Below, one piece after another: positions 34,170 to 45,665 of a stretch of 64,000 nucleotides of DNA (the first letter of the stretch is position 1; each line of letters begins with the position of its first letter). The notes beneath the pieces are model-generated. The model did not search any database. It saw only the letters and a program-made list of their open reading frames with translations, and was not told the DNA's origin. The DNA comes from Aldrovandia affinis. Lineage: Eukaryota > Chordata > Actinopteri > Notacanthiformes > Halosauridae. The position numbers were made by a program, and so were the translations under genes. The DNA lies in contig JAINUG010000130.1 of NCBI GenBank assembly GCA_029706075.1, forward strand, positions 2,646,383-2,710,382, given 5' to 3'.

Positions 34170-37100
34170 GTATGTTCTAAACCAGGGTGACAGAAAAAAT
34201 ACATATGTAAGCAAATGCTTATAGCAATACAAAATAACACAGTCAAAATAAATATTCATCATTCCGTTGCTCCTGATTAGCATATCACTGCGAGAAGAAA
34301 TTGCAAATGCAGTGGTTGTTTTTGAATTTATTTAAATTCCATTGTGTGATGAAAAAGCAATATCAAATAGGAAAGCGTTGACAAAACACAATGCCTTCAT
34401 AAGCACAACATGTCTCATGTATGAACATTCAGACTGCTTATTATGATTAACAAAACATCACGGAGCATGATGTGCCATGATGCTTTGCTTGCTTTTGACA
34501 CATTCACAGTGCTAATATACGGTTGTGGAGGTTATAAATGCCATTTTATTTCATGTATCATTTGTGAAGGTCTTTAAACATGTCTCACGGCTGTGAGACC
34601 CCCTCTTGATTAAAGTATGTCCAATTGCACTCGTTAAACAGTTCCCAGGTTGAAATGTTTTAGAAACGCTGCTCTTTGTCATTCAAAAAAGGACAAAAGA
34701 AGGAAAATGTGGAATTACCCAGATCAAAGGAGAATAAATCCTAAATAGGACATACTTCACATTGTGCGATGACTTTATGCATTGCAATTCAGTTCGTGAA
34801 TTATGCATGTCCATCAGACATGGGTGGAATATGTGCAGAGGAATTGCATCCAAGTCGTGGAAACCCAAGCGATTGACCTTTTCATTATGCATATCAGTAG
34901 TGTCTTTGGTGTTTTTGTTTAAATCAGTGAGAGGAAACAGACCATATGTAAGATGTCATGTATTTACCCATGAATAAATGTGTGTGTCTTATTGTGTGCA
35001 TAATAAAATGCTTTGGAATAAACACAAACATGGTAATCAGAATGACTGATGGCGAGAGAGAAGGGGGAGGGGGAGGGGGTATCTGTAATGACGTACAGTA
35101 TGGATAAATATAAAATGTTTATAATAGAACCATACATTAAACTTGCTTATTTATACCCAGTTCAATAGATGCTGTAACGCGTTGTCTCGTACTAGTGATG
35201 CATCAAACGCATGTGATGCCAGCAGATGGGTCAAGTTGTATTTTTACAAATGCACTGTTCCCTGAGGAATGACTCTACAGGAAACGTACGTCTATTTTTT
35301 TGACCTGGTCTGTTGCTTTATTTAGGACCAGTGCCGAAAAATTATTCGTTTCAGGTATAAACCAGGACATATTGTTATCTTTCCAAAGCAGCACCAAAGG
35401 CGTACTGTGATTAATTGAGGGAGCGATGTGTAAATAAATCCGCTTTTAATGTTTCCTCTGACCAACAAGAAATGGAGATAAGCAGAATACCCAGTTGCTG
35501 GCGGTCAACAGGGCCTTGATGTGATGTCGAGATAGGCCCACCATTCCATGTTTGTTCAAGGGAGGATGCATTTGATCCTCTGACTGGAGGGGCAAGGTGC
35601 GGTGCTTTGATGCTCTGAGAGAAATCCCATTGGATTGGGGGGGACAGGCGCCGGCGGGGAGTGAGGGCCGGGGAGGGTTTGAGAGAATATACGAAATCAT
35701 TCCTCGGTTGTCCTGGCAGACACATCCTGTCTGGGGTAACTGCTGCAACTACTGATCGCTTCAAAAGTGGCGTAGGTGAAGCCTCCAACGTCTATTAGCC
35801 CCCCTCATCCCACTGCCCCCACAGCAGGGGAGGTTACATCAATCGCAGCTGTTTATATAGAAGACACCATGGGCCAAAACTTGCTCTTTTTTATTTCAAA
35901 CCACAATTCATCACAGAAAAGAAACAACAACACAATCACCAGTTTAAGAGCCTTCAGGATACATGGTAATCCATTGCATTCACTTCATTATTCACTTGAA
36001 ACAGTAGCAGCCCTAAATAGTTTTGGCTTCAATGGATGTAATCGTTGGATTGTTGAGATCTCTACAAGGCTTCAATGTGGAGTGGTGGACAGAAAGTGAG
36101 AATTTCGGACAGGGAACCCTCGTCCCACTGTTTGTGTCCCAGTTTAATGACAGGGACTAGCTGGTGCTCCGCAAGCGGGCATGCAGATTCCCTGTGTATC
36201 CATGGCGACACGGGTGCTTTCTCACTGTGTGTGTACGTCTGTATTGGTCTGTAGCACCATGCTGCAGTCTCCTGATGGGTGACGGATTATAAAAGCACAG
36301 GTCACTGGGAGATCTCTGATGGTATCACCGCAGCTTAAAGCAACTGGGCTGTGAAGGAATGGCAGGCCCACAGCACCCGTCCCTGCGGTAATCTCCTCCA
36401 TTCGCCACAAGAGAACGGACGCTCCATCATCCTTTACTCAGTTTGCATCATGCGCAGATAAAAATGCCCCATTCCTGGGCCTATCATTGCAAACAAAGGC
36501 AAATTCTGTTTTGTGATTCTCAGATGTTAGAGTGTTTCTCTGGGGGGTGGGCAGGCGGGGCTGGGGGGGTTGATGTGTTGATGGGTTGGGTGAGTGGAGT
36601 GAAGTGGAGTATGTCGCTTATGGGCAAGAAATTGTAGTGGTAGACCACAATACACAAAGGCTCCATTCGGAGAATACAATATTGAAATCAATTCCCCTGT
36701 CACTTTTTATCAAATCATCCACCTGTATCTCACTCTGCACTCTCTCTGAATGAGTACAGAGTGATACAGGGTGTGCTTCCACTGGGGAAGACCAAAAAAA
36801 AAGGTTGGAAGAGGATTATGCAAATTTTAAGAAATTGTTCATTGTAATGAATGAACATGGATATGAGCAGTTTATTAGTTTATTGTGTCAAGGGGATATT
36901 GATGAAATTCAAAGTGACAGACTGTGGTACAAAGTATAATAGTGGTGTTTCAATATTCTTTCCTAACAAATCTGTTTAAGGGTGGATAGTGTGAGCATGT
37001 ATGCACTGATGTATAAATGTACACATGTAAATATAAATGTCTCTGACAGACAACCTTGCTATGACACGGATGGCTGAGCAATCAGTTCATGGTGTTGAGG

Positions 37101-37965
37101 TTTAAAGAAACCAGTGAAAGCATGCCCCATTTTTCTCCTTTCACCTTCCATTTTGATCCTTCAAGCTGCTCATGTAAAGACAGATTACAAGGACAGTGTC
37201 ATTCAAAACTTATCTTGGTAAATCCTTGAGTAAGATGTCCATTAGCTAATCGTGGCTAGTACACACTGATTATTAGAAACAGAAGTTGACAACATTTGAT
37301 GTAAATCTTAAGCATGGCATAAAAATGAAATATGGCTATAATATGTATATATATATCTGTGTGTGTGTTATAATGTTTTCTCTACCATTAAACCATAGTT
37401 AATAATTCCACTTCGTACATTCCATCTCAAAAAAAATTAATTGGTTTTGTTCAGGCAGGTCTGTCAAAACATTAGGAAACCTAAACTTATTTCCACAAGC
37501 AGAATAATATATTCATGACTTTACAGCATGCCACCAAGTGTACCATTCGCTTAATGTTTGTCAGAATAAGAAACATAACAATTTATTTGAAGATATCTTT
37601 CACGAACCATATAAAACTGAAGTACATGTAATTCAACATGGAAATGTTTCTATTTATAACGAAAAAGGTAACACCCAGGAAGTGCGGTGATGTGACACCA
37701 ATCAGCAAGAGAGACAATTCTTGGGGAAAAAAAGGTTAATTTAAATACAAATGTAAAACATGCATGCGTTATAAAATACAGCCTACATAAACAAGGATTG
37801 TGAATGCAGAAAAATCTATTAACTTTGTTGCGCGCCACAGACTCCACATCTGCGCAACATGATTGAAACAATGGCATATGAAAGTGTAAGGAGATCAAGA
37901 CAAATTTGTTCATATTTGAGCCAACTTTAATTTGTGTCATGAAAATTGTAGTTGTGTCAGTTATC
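34170..37965. other. Unique sequence, nothing recognised
   Basis: Minus-strand frames at 35411-35788 (125 and 100 codons, overlapping) and others lack recognised domains. A G-run cluster lies at 36542-36569. Confidence 0.45.
36542..36569 (+). other. G-quadruplex-compatible motif
   Basis: Four G runs of 6, 3, 4 and 7 are separated by loops of 1, 5 and 2 bases, meeting the standard intramolecular G4 pattern. No promoter or gene context was identified. Confidence 0.6.
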
Positions 37966-37973
37966 TGTTAGAT

Positions 37974-38178
37974 CTGGGGTGGGCAATCTTACCCTGTGTG
38001 GGCCGGTGTGGGTGCAGGCTTTTGTTCCAACTGAACAGTGACACACCTGATTCCACTAATCAAAGCCCTGATTGAAGACTTTGATTAGCTGATTAGTCAA
38101 ATCAGGTGAGCTACTGCTCAGCTGGAACAAAAGCCTGCACCCACACCGGCCCACACAGGGTAAGATTGCCCACCCCTG
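37974..38178. mobile_element. Palindromic hAT-type MITE with 8-bp TSD
   Basis: Ends ctggggtgggcaatc and gattgcccacccctg. The inverted repeat extends about 60 bases inward on each side (through gggccggtgtgggtgcaggc and ttttgttcca), making a foldback element of 205 bp. Identical 8-bp repeats TGTTAGAT flank it (37966-37973 and 38179-38186). CAGGGGTGGGCAA-type termini and 8-bp duplications indicate hAT. No coding capacity. Confidence 0.92.
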
Positions 38179-38186
38179 TGTTAGAT

Positions 38187-39328
38187 CTTGGTTGAAAGTT
38201 AAATAGCTAGGTAATGGACAGAGTTTAAACCATTCATTCACTATTTTGAGAGAAAAAAAATGTGACCAGTGAGGATTTAAATTTTAGAGTTAACTAGTTT
38301 AGCCTTTTCCTAAATGTTTGTTCATTACTAATGCTACTTCTCCTCACAGATGCTCCAAAGTTGTTGAGTTGTAAGTTGTTGAGTTGTCTTCCTATGGCTC
38401 AACTAGTTATGCCCTGTTTTGAAGGGACTAAAACTTAAGTGGTTAGGCTTTATAATGGGTTTTGTGTGTCCAGAAGAATGGAGAATACTAAGATGATTTA
38501 CGAAGTGTATTTGAAGTGTAGGGGACAGGTTAGGCTTTTCTGTGGATTATTTAAAATGCACTCGACCACAGAAGAGCAGCTGCCATCTGACATTTACAAA
38601 CTATCATTTGAGATTTAATCATACAACAAAGATGTATTATTATAGGTGCATGTAACCAGTAAGCCTATTCGAGACAAATGCTCAGCATAGCAACAGTCAT
38701 CTCATAACAGAGTGTAAGGAGAAGGGTTAACTCACGCTCACCTCCTATAACCATGTGTATAATTTGTTGCTTCGGTGAGATTCTATTGACAGGGTCAGAG
38801 AAATCTCCCGATGCGCATCGTGAATAAAGAGGGGAATCAAACTGCAACCTGGTTTCATCCCTGAGTCCAAGCTGAGAAATTCAATGGTACACTAGAATAA
38901 TTTTTACTACCTTCAGCTTTAATATTTCAAACTCGTATCCCTAAAGTCTAAGATTCAAGCCGAGTGTGAAAAAATGCTATGCAGGTAATACATGACGTCT
39001 TCATAATATTTATGCCAATGTGACATTTTTATCAAAAACTAAATGGCCTCATGCCTTATCACACCCCAGGGGTGTGAGGTTATTTCCCGATAAGCCACAG
39101 CTTGCCGTCCATTAATGCCAGCTTAACTAACTCCAAGAGAGCATAATGTTATGAAGCTTGTACACTCTAACCGTGCTAACTGTGAGCTCTGTTCCTTTGG
39201 CTCTCTTTTTTGTATTGGGAATGCCCAAGTGTTTTTTTTTTTTCTGGAATGGCTTTCCAATATCATATATTATCCAATTTTCTAGATAATTAGATTCCAT
39301 GCTCTCTGAAAGTTTTAGTTTTGAACGA
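38187..39328. other. Non-coding sequence, nothing recognised
   Basis: A small direct repeat (gttgttgagttgt twice near 38358-38388) is the only structure noted. Confidence 0.5.
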
Positions 39329-39640
39329 TGACACTTTACTTGGCTTGTCATTTATTACCTTATAACTTTACATTAAGTGGCCCTAATACCTGTGTAATTA
39401 CACTGTACTTACATGGGTACGTATGTGTACTAACACATTGTTTCAATTTACGAAACAACCTTAAAACTGATTTGCGGCTTGTGTAATTGAACGTTTTACA
39501 GTTTCTGTAAGTGCACATGTGTAACAAGAAACATGTAACAAAAACTATTACCTTGTGTATGTACACATATGTAATAGATTTCTATAAGAAGAGTTGTAAC
39601 TAGCATGTCTATCAACATTTTGCACTTAAGGTACTGTCCA
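39329..39640. repeat. Probable DNA-element remnant (acactttac... type)
   Basis: The stretch 'gtaattacactgtacttacatgggtacg' and the upstream tgacactttact resemble a common fish interspersed repeat built of degenerate acactttac/gtaattacac blocks. Boundaries and class are uncertain. Confidence 0.35.
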
Positions 39641-40123
39641 ATACATAGGTCAATAATCAGTGAAGCGTGATAGTGATAGTGTTCCACCTGTACACATTGG
39701 AAAAATGGATTTGTCATGGTACTGTTTGTTGACAACTGATTACTGTGAATGAGTAGAACTACTGTTTCAGATGTTTAGATAATTCTCTCCACGAGTTAAC
39801 TCCTGTAAAAAAGTTGTGTGTGTGTTTATTATAACAGCTCTCACACAGTAGCATTCCGTAATTGAAACTCCCAGTCCCAGTATCATAATTGAAAATTATA
39901 GATTTAAAAATGACTTTGTCTAAAGCTGCAGAAATTAGTATGCATAACAATTAAATTATGGACTATGGGGACATGATGGAAGGTAAGTTGGTAGTAACAG
40001 CTGGATCAGCATTCCATCCAGGGCAAGGCAGTTAAGATAATTGCTACCTAGCACCATAAAGCTCATGCAAAAAAAAACGTTTATATCAGTACAAATTTAA
40101 TGTGTTGCTGATTTGTATTATGT
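39641..40123. other. Non-coding sequence, nothing recognised
   Basis: Nothing recognised. Confidence 0.5.
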
Positions 40124-40127
40124 GTAT

Positions 40128-40701
40128 TGTGGCATCCCAAGGGGCACGACGAGGAAATGGTGGTCTGCCTCTTTCATTCTTGGGAACCACTGGAGAGGAA
40201 AAAACTACATTTCCCAGCAGCCCACAATCCCACACCTGAATGTAGGCAAGCGTTTGAGATTATGGACAGCTGAAGACCATTTTAAGGCATATATAAAGGA
40301 TTCATTTGTGTCACACTGGGAAGGAGTAGGAAAGTGTTTGTGAATGTGGAGAGAGAACAGTGAAGTCTGTTGACCAGCCGGGATTTAGAGTGTTTGAAAG
40401 TGAGTTGGATTGTTTATTGTGTTTTGACCTGGATTGTTTGAGGATCCCTCCTTGTGTACTGGATTACGGAACTGACCTGGATTGCGACATTGGATTTTGG
40501 ATAACGCCGACGAGTAGGATTTTGGACTTTATGTTTCTTGGATGCCCCGAATACCCCACCCTTTGTTTTGTGTGTTTTTGTCAAGAGTATTTGTTTAATA
40601 AATTATTGTTTTGTTTATATACTGCCTCCTCCGGGTTATTTACCTTGCCTACGCCCTCTGCAAAGGTCCGTGAGTGTCGCCCAACCCCTAGGGACACCAC
40701 A
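40128..40701 (+). mobile_element. Solo LTR, probably Ty3/Gypsy
   Basis: Begins TGTGGCATCCC and ends GGGACACCACA (terminal TG...CA with an 11-bp near-inverted repeat), flanked by GTAT at 40124-40127 and 40702-40705. Inside, a polyadenylation signal aataaa lies near 40599, followed by a T-rich stretch. A TATA-like atataaa lies near 40290. No primer-binding site or internal coding region adjoins it, so it is a solo LTR left by LTR-LTR recombination. A 144-codon frame at 40360-40794 runs through it and past its end and is not a gene. Orientation follows the aataaa signal. Confidence 0.82.
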
Positions 40702-40705
40702 GTAT

Positions 40706-40867
40706 ATGCAACAATAGGCTTTTATTGCTTAGGGCTCAAATGTTTATTAAATGAAACCCCAAATGACTTTTGCATAAACAAGCACCTTATTTAATCTTAA
40801 TTCCTTCATTTTAAGACAATTATTCAATCATCTCACAAAAAAAGACATAGCTTTTTTGTTCTATATG
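40706..40867. other. Short non-coding gap
   Basis: Nothing recognised. Confidence 0.5.
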
Positions 40868-41175
40868 TCACATGCTGGCTATCAGCTGAAATAAATACTT
40901 TATGAGTGTCTTAGGAAGTGCTTATAATGCTGCTTATAACACTTTTAATACACAGTAGCTTCAGCTACTATGTCATGTGCTATAGTTTTTTGGATTCAGT
41001 GTCTATAAAACATGTGTTATGGCATGCATTACAACGTATTGTGTACCATGAACACAGTTGTATACATATTTTATGTAATAGCTATGTCATGATTATGGAT
41101 TATTTCTGTCTACTTAATGTAGTTACGCCTAATATGCTTTGTGACCATTTTTTGTATGCTATAGGTGGTTATGTC
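40868..41175. repeat. Probable fish interspersed repeat
   Basis: The stretch with 'ttaggaagtgcttataatgc' and 'tgctatagttttttggattc' resembles repeated fish sequence built of ttataac/tatgtc blocks. Class and ends unknown. Confidence 0.3.
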
Positions 41176-43744
41176 GGGTAGTCATTAATATATATTGGCC
41201 AAATGCAAAAATATTGCTGAATAATTTGTCTGCTAAAATTAATGTAATTAACTATTATATTTAGCATGAGTAATTAATTATACCTCTTTCATGTTTGCAG
41301 GTTTGTCTTATTACTATCAAAGCTTTCTCAGACAAAACCTGTTTTATGTCAATTCAGGTAATCGATGAAGCGTAGAAGGAACTAGATGAAAAATAAGCAA
41401 AATAAATAATGTTTATCAGATAAGACAGCGGCGTTTCAAACTTTACTTTCATCCGTATTTGTTCATCTGCATTTCAAATAAAAGGCGTGGGCATCTAACA
41501 TAAAAGACTCACTTTCTTCAAACGGCCTGAGATGCACAGAATTGTGTTTCATGCTGCTATTCTAATAGTGAATTTACTTCAAACTTCTGGAGGAAAATCT
41601 TGAAAGCGAAAGCTGTTTTGCTTCACAGGCCAACACTCTCGTGGGCATATCAACACACACGGCTGCTGCATTTTGTCTGTATGAGGCTTATTTGGTCCTC
41701 CATCCTTATGGCTGACATCTGATGCGATGGGAAATAAGCGAGCGGTATACACTACTGTTCTTTTTAGTTCGCAGAGAATCTCAGATTAAAAGGGACAGGA
41801 CTACTGGATTTCAGACGGCCATCTTTTTTAATTGTTACATTCTGCGTGATGAGCAGTTTCTCTTGAGGGGAAATATGTTTTGACATAAATTGCAAAGTGT
41901 TGTTCTGAAAGTAAGCTGAATAATAGTTATTATTATTAACAACAACAAATAAACAATAATACAATTAACCATCATGATAATTCTAAATATTAGAATATTA
42001 AATATTATATTTATAACCACTAAATTCTATGCAAATTAGCCAAATTGGACAAATGAATCACAAATGATACCATTGCATATTTATTTACTTATATGTCTTC
42101 TTGTCAAACCTTCTGTGTACCCAAGTTTAGATTGATGTTTTCTACTAGATTATCATCATATAAAATGGATGCAAAACATATCAATGCAAACAGAATTCAG
42201 TTGAGGATAACAAATTATGATATTTTTGTGAGCTGAAAGACAGAGACTTTTGACAGAGATTTGCCAAATTGAATACCAAAAATATCTGAACTAAACACAT
42301 AGTGTGTAGCTGTTACCAGTGGGCTAGGTTTCGTGCATTGAAGGGACATGACTGATGCAACTAAGGAGCCTTTATTGGCTCTGTAAAATTGAAGACAGTG
42401 ACCGTGAGGGACCATGTAAATGAATGAGAGCTCACAGTGAAAAGAATCGGGCATGAATGGTCTTTACACACCTCTGGCCCCCTGCAAGCAATGACCACCT
42501 CAGCCAGCAATGAATGTGTACTTACACTGATGATTTCATAATTATTTAGTGTTTAAATGAATGAAGAGTCCTAAAAAGAGTAAAGTTGCTCAAAGGTCTG
42601 TCTATTAAGAGCCTCTTCAGTGATGGGGATCCTGCACAAATAACCAGGGAAGATAAAAACAGTAAAAGTGACATTGATCAAGCCCCACTTGTGAGTAAAG
42701 TGACAGTTTTGAGCCTGAGTAAAAATATATATATAATCAAATGTTCACCATCTGAAGGGTTTTCCCAGAATACCACACGTTTCAGTAACTTCCAATCCCC
42801 ACAGACCAGCAGGCTTAACATATTTTTTCTCAACACTAAGACAGTGGAGACATTTTCGACAAGGAAATTTGACACTGACTCGTGCAGCAGGCAGTCTTGT
42901 TAGTTCACTCCCCGCATATATTAATTTATTGTGAGTAATTAAAAAAAAATAGAAATGCAGCTGTGAAACCCAAACATATGTACAGGATAACTTTATTAAC
43001 ATGAAAAACTGGAAACCAGAATCAAAATACTGAAAGATGTCATTTCCCAGCATCGGAAAATACGATATAACTGGATCAAGTTATTTCAGTAATAACCCAG
43101 GATAGAATGCCAATAGACATTTACTAATTTTATCATTGCTGCTTTTTATTAAATTCTTTTAAAAGCCATCCGGGCAGCATTGCCAAGATTTCATATTAAT
43201 ACAAAGGAAAAGTCCTTGAAAGAAGGATAACACAATTTAAAGGTTGATACATTAAGCCTTTTTTTATCTTTTGCTGTCTCAAAAGGGAGACAGAACCACA
43301 GAATAAAGAACTGCAGTCAGCTTTCGGCTGCAGGCTATAGAGCCCGATATCTTTATTAACGCTGCACGCAACAATGAAAAAATTAGGTCACATTAGCTTT
43401 ATCAATTTAAAGTTCAACACTTTCCATAAATATTCTGAAGTGTCATCATTTGAGACAGTTAAGTTTCTATATTGAGGATGGGGGGGAGGAGCGGAGCCCC
43501 ACCTCCCACTAACGGCAAAGTGAATACAAAGATGTGATGGCAATTAATTCTGAAGAGGGTAATTGAATCTACTGCATAATCTATTCAAAGCAGCTAGAGA
43601 TTAGATTTATATTTTATACTGATTTTTTTACATTTTATTTTACTTCTTTAATCTCAGAAACTAATATCATCAAATTGAATGTAATTAATATTAATTATGT
43701 CCATGTATAACAAGTATTTTCTTATAAAGTATGTGCTAGTAAAC
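41176..43744. other. Unique AT-rich sequence, nothing recognised
   Basis: Frames at 42586-43053 on both strands have no recognised domain. The 43140-43480 part is complex, non-repetitive AT-rich sequence. Confidence 0.45.
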
Positions 43745-43746
43745 TA

Positions 43747-44194
43747 CAGGTAACTACCAAAATAAAGGAAATACTTCAGCAAAGTATCTAACGGCTCTGT
43801 TATGTTCCTGGCATGGTTTAGGTCCACTCCACCCCTTAGTGAGTACGATAAACTGCAATAAATACAATGCCAGAGTGATCATCTTCACCCTATGGTGAAG
43901 CATTTCTATGCTGATGGGAGTGATCTCTTCCATGACAATACCCCCATCCACAGGGCATGAGTGGTCACTGAATGGTTTGATGAACATGTAAAAAAGATGT
44001 AAACTATTTGCCATGGCCGTCTCAGTCACCAGATCTCAACCCAATTGAGCTCTTCCTGGAGTGACGCCTGAGACATTGTTTTCCACCACCATCAACAAAA
44101 CACGAAATTATGGAAATTCTCATGGAATAATGGTGTTGCATGCTTCCAATAAGGTTCAAAACACTAGCTTTAATGCCAAGGTGGCAGTTACCTG
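43747..44194 (+). mobile_element. Tc1/mariner relic with transposase remains, copy 4
   Basis: Complete ends caggtaactaccaaaataaa and ggtggcagttacctg, flanked by TA (43745-43746 and 44195-44196). The plus strand encodes the C-terminal transposase region. It has FYADGSDLFHDNTP with the second aspartate near 43920, an in-frame UGA at the usual arginine a few codons later, and SPDLNPIELF in another frame near 44025-44055. A degraded KHEIMEIL-type tail follows. The N-terminal DNA-binding half is deleted, giving a 448-bp internally deleted copy. Confidence 0.87.
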
Positions 44195-44196
44195 TA

Positions 44197-44440
44197 TCAG
44201 TCAATATATACGCAGTCTAATTCCAATCATATAAAGCATAAAGTAAATGATTAAAACACAGCATAGTATTGGCAGATTTTGTAATCTAAAATAGAGAACA
44301 GGAATAGCACATTTGTTTCTACAGTGCAATATCTATCCACTTTATGGAAATAACTGTTACATGTATGAAATTGGCAATACAAAGAAAATTTCCCATAGTT
44401 CTGATCCTGATGACAATTTTGAGGTTGCTACATATTAAAG
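44197..44440. other. Short non-coding gap
   Basis: Nothing recognised. Confidence 0.5.
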
Positions 44441-44453
44441 CAATAATGTGGTG

Positions 44454-45650
44454 TCAATCTAGTTTTGAATAAGCTCTCTGTGTCCCGGCTTGTTTGAGAA
44501 TACTGACCAGCTCTCGCAGTTCCTGCTTTTGGGCGGCGCTCAGCTGCTCCACCAGTTGCACTTCACCGGGAGTGGTAACTGGAAAATAAGGTTTTGGAGA
44601 CGCAGAATACAGAACTTCACGTGCATTCCATTTCTTTAAGAGGTTAATATGGTACAGCTGATTGACATTACGCCGGTCCGGTTGTCCTACCCAGTAATTC
44701 ACTTCTCCTACTTCCTCAATCATTTCGTAGGGACCTTTCCATCTTGCCAGAAACGTACACTCCGAAGTGGGAAACAGCACCAGCATTCTATCCCCTGGCT
44801 GAAACTCCCGCAGCTCCCCTATTGTACACACATACCTGAGCTGCCTCAGCTTCCTGCATGTGCTCACGCACTAGGGGCCATACTGTGGCCATTCGGTTTC
44901 TCAGTTCTTCAATATGTTCCACCACAGTGCGATGGGGAGAGGCTGTTGCTCCCAGGCTTCCTTAGTTAAGTCGAGAAGTCCTCGGGATCGTCTACCATAT
45001 AGGAGCTCGAATGGTGAGAATCCTGTCGAAGCCTGCGGCACCTCTCGGATGGAAAACAGCAGAAAAGGTAAAAGCTGATCCCAGTTCTTCCCATCTGCCT
45101 CCATCACTTTCCTCAGCATGCTTTTCAGGGTGCGGTTGAAATGCTCCACCAGTTCACCGGTCTAGGGGTGACACACTGTCGTGCATAAGTGGTTAATTTT
45201 CATCATTTTGCATAAGTCTCCCATTACTTTTGGCATAAGTGGTTTACCTTGATCGATTATGATTTTATTCAGAATGCCCACTCTGGAAAACAGCAACACC
45301 AATTCTTGTGCAATGCCCTTCATGGTCATCGTGCGCAGGAGAATGGCTTCTGGATACTTGCTGGCATAATCAATAATTACCAGTATGTACTGACACCCCT
45401 TGCTGCTCTTGGATAGGGGCCTCGGCCAGGTCCATTGCTATCCTACTGAAAGGAGTAGAAATGACTGGCAACAGAATCAGCGGGTTATGAAAAACAGGCT
45501 TTGGCACCACCCTTTGCCACTCCAGACAGCTCAGACAGGAATCTTCCACCGCCCTCTTCACTCCCGGTCAGTGAAACCGTGTTCTTACCCTCTCCAGTGT
45601 CTTTTCCACCCCCAGAACATGGGTATGGGCGAGCTGTAAAATGGCTTGCA
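44454..45650 (-). pseudogene. Ty3/Gypsy integrase fragment, possibly Gmr1-like
   Basis: The minus strand reads, in order: a zinc-binding region (AHTHVLG ... SCLSC, about 45520-45635) with a UGA where tryptophan is usual; the start of the catalytic core with the first aspartate in AMDLAE (about 45430); the second in an IIDQG segment (about 45245); and the glutamate in LVEHFNRTLK (about 45130). The core end has PFELLYGRR, and the C-terminal GPY/F module has WKGPYEMIEEVGEVNYWV. Frameshifts near 45370, 45160 and 44900 and several stops split it. After the GPY/F module the frame runs into LSAAQKQELRELVS, resembling the linker that precedes reverse transcriptase in Gmr1-type elements, where integrase comes first. 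RT itself and LTRs are absent. Confidence 0.82.
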
Positions 45651-45665
45651 CAAAGGTCTGAGGTA

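Noticed and set aside
35050-35082. G-rich run as a second quadruplex
   Set aside because: Only three clean runs of five G, short of the four-run pattern.
40360-40794. 144-codon plus-strand frame
   Set aside because: Most of it is the R/U5 part of the solo LTR, and it continues past the LTR end into flanking DNA.
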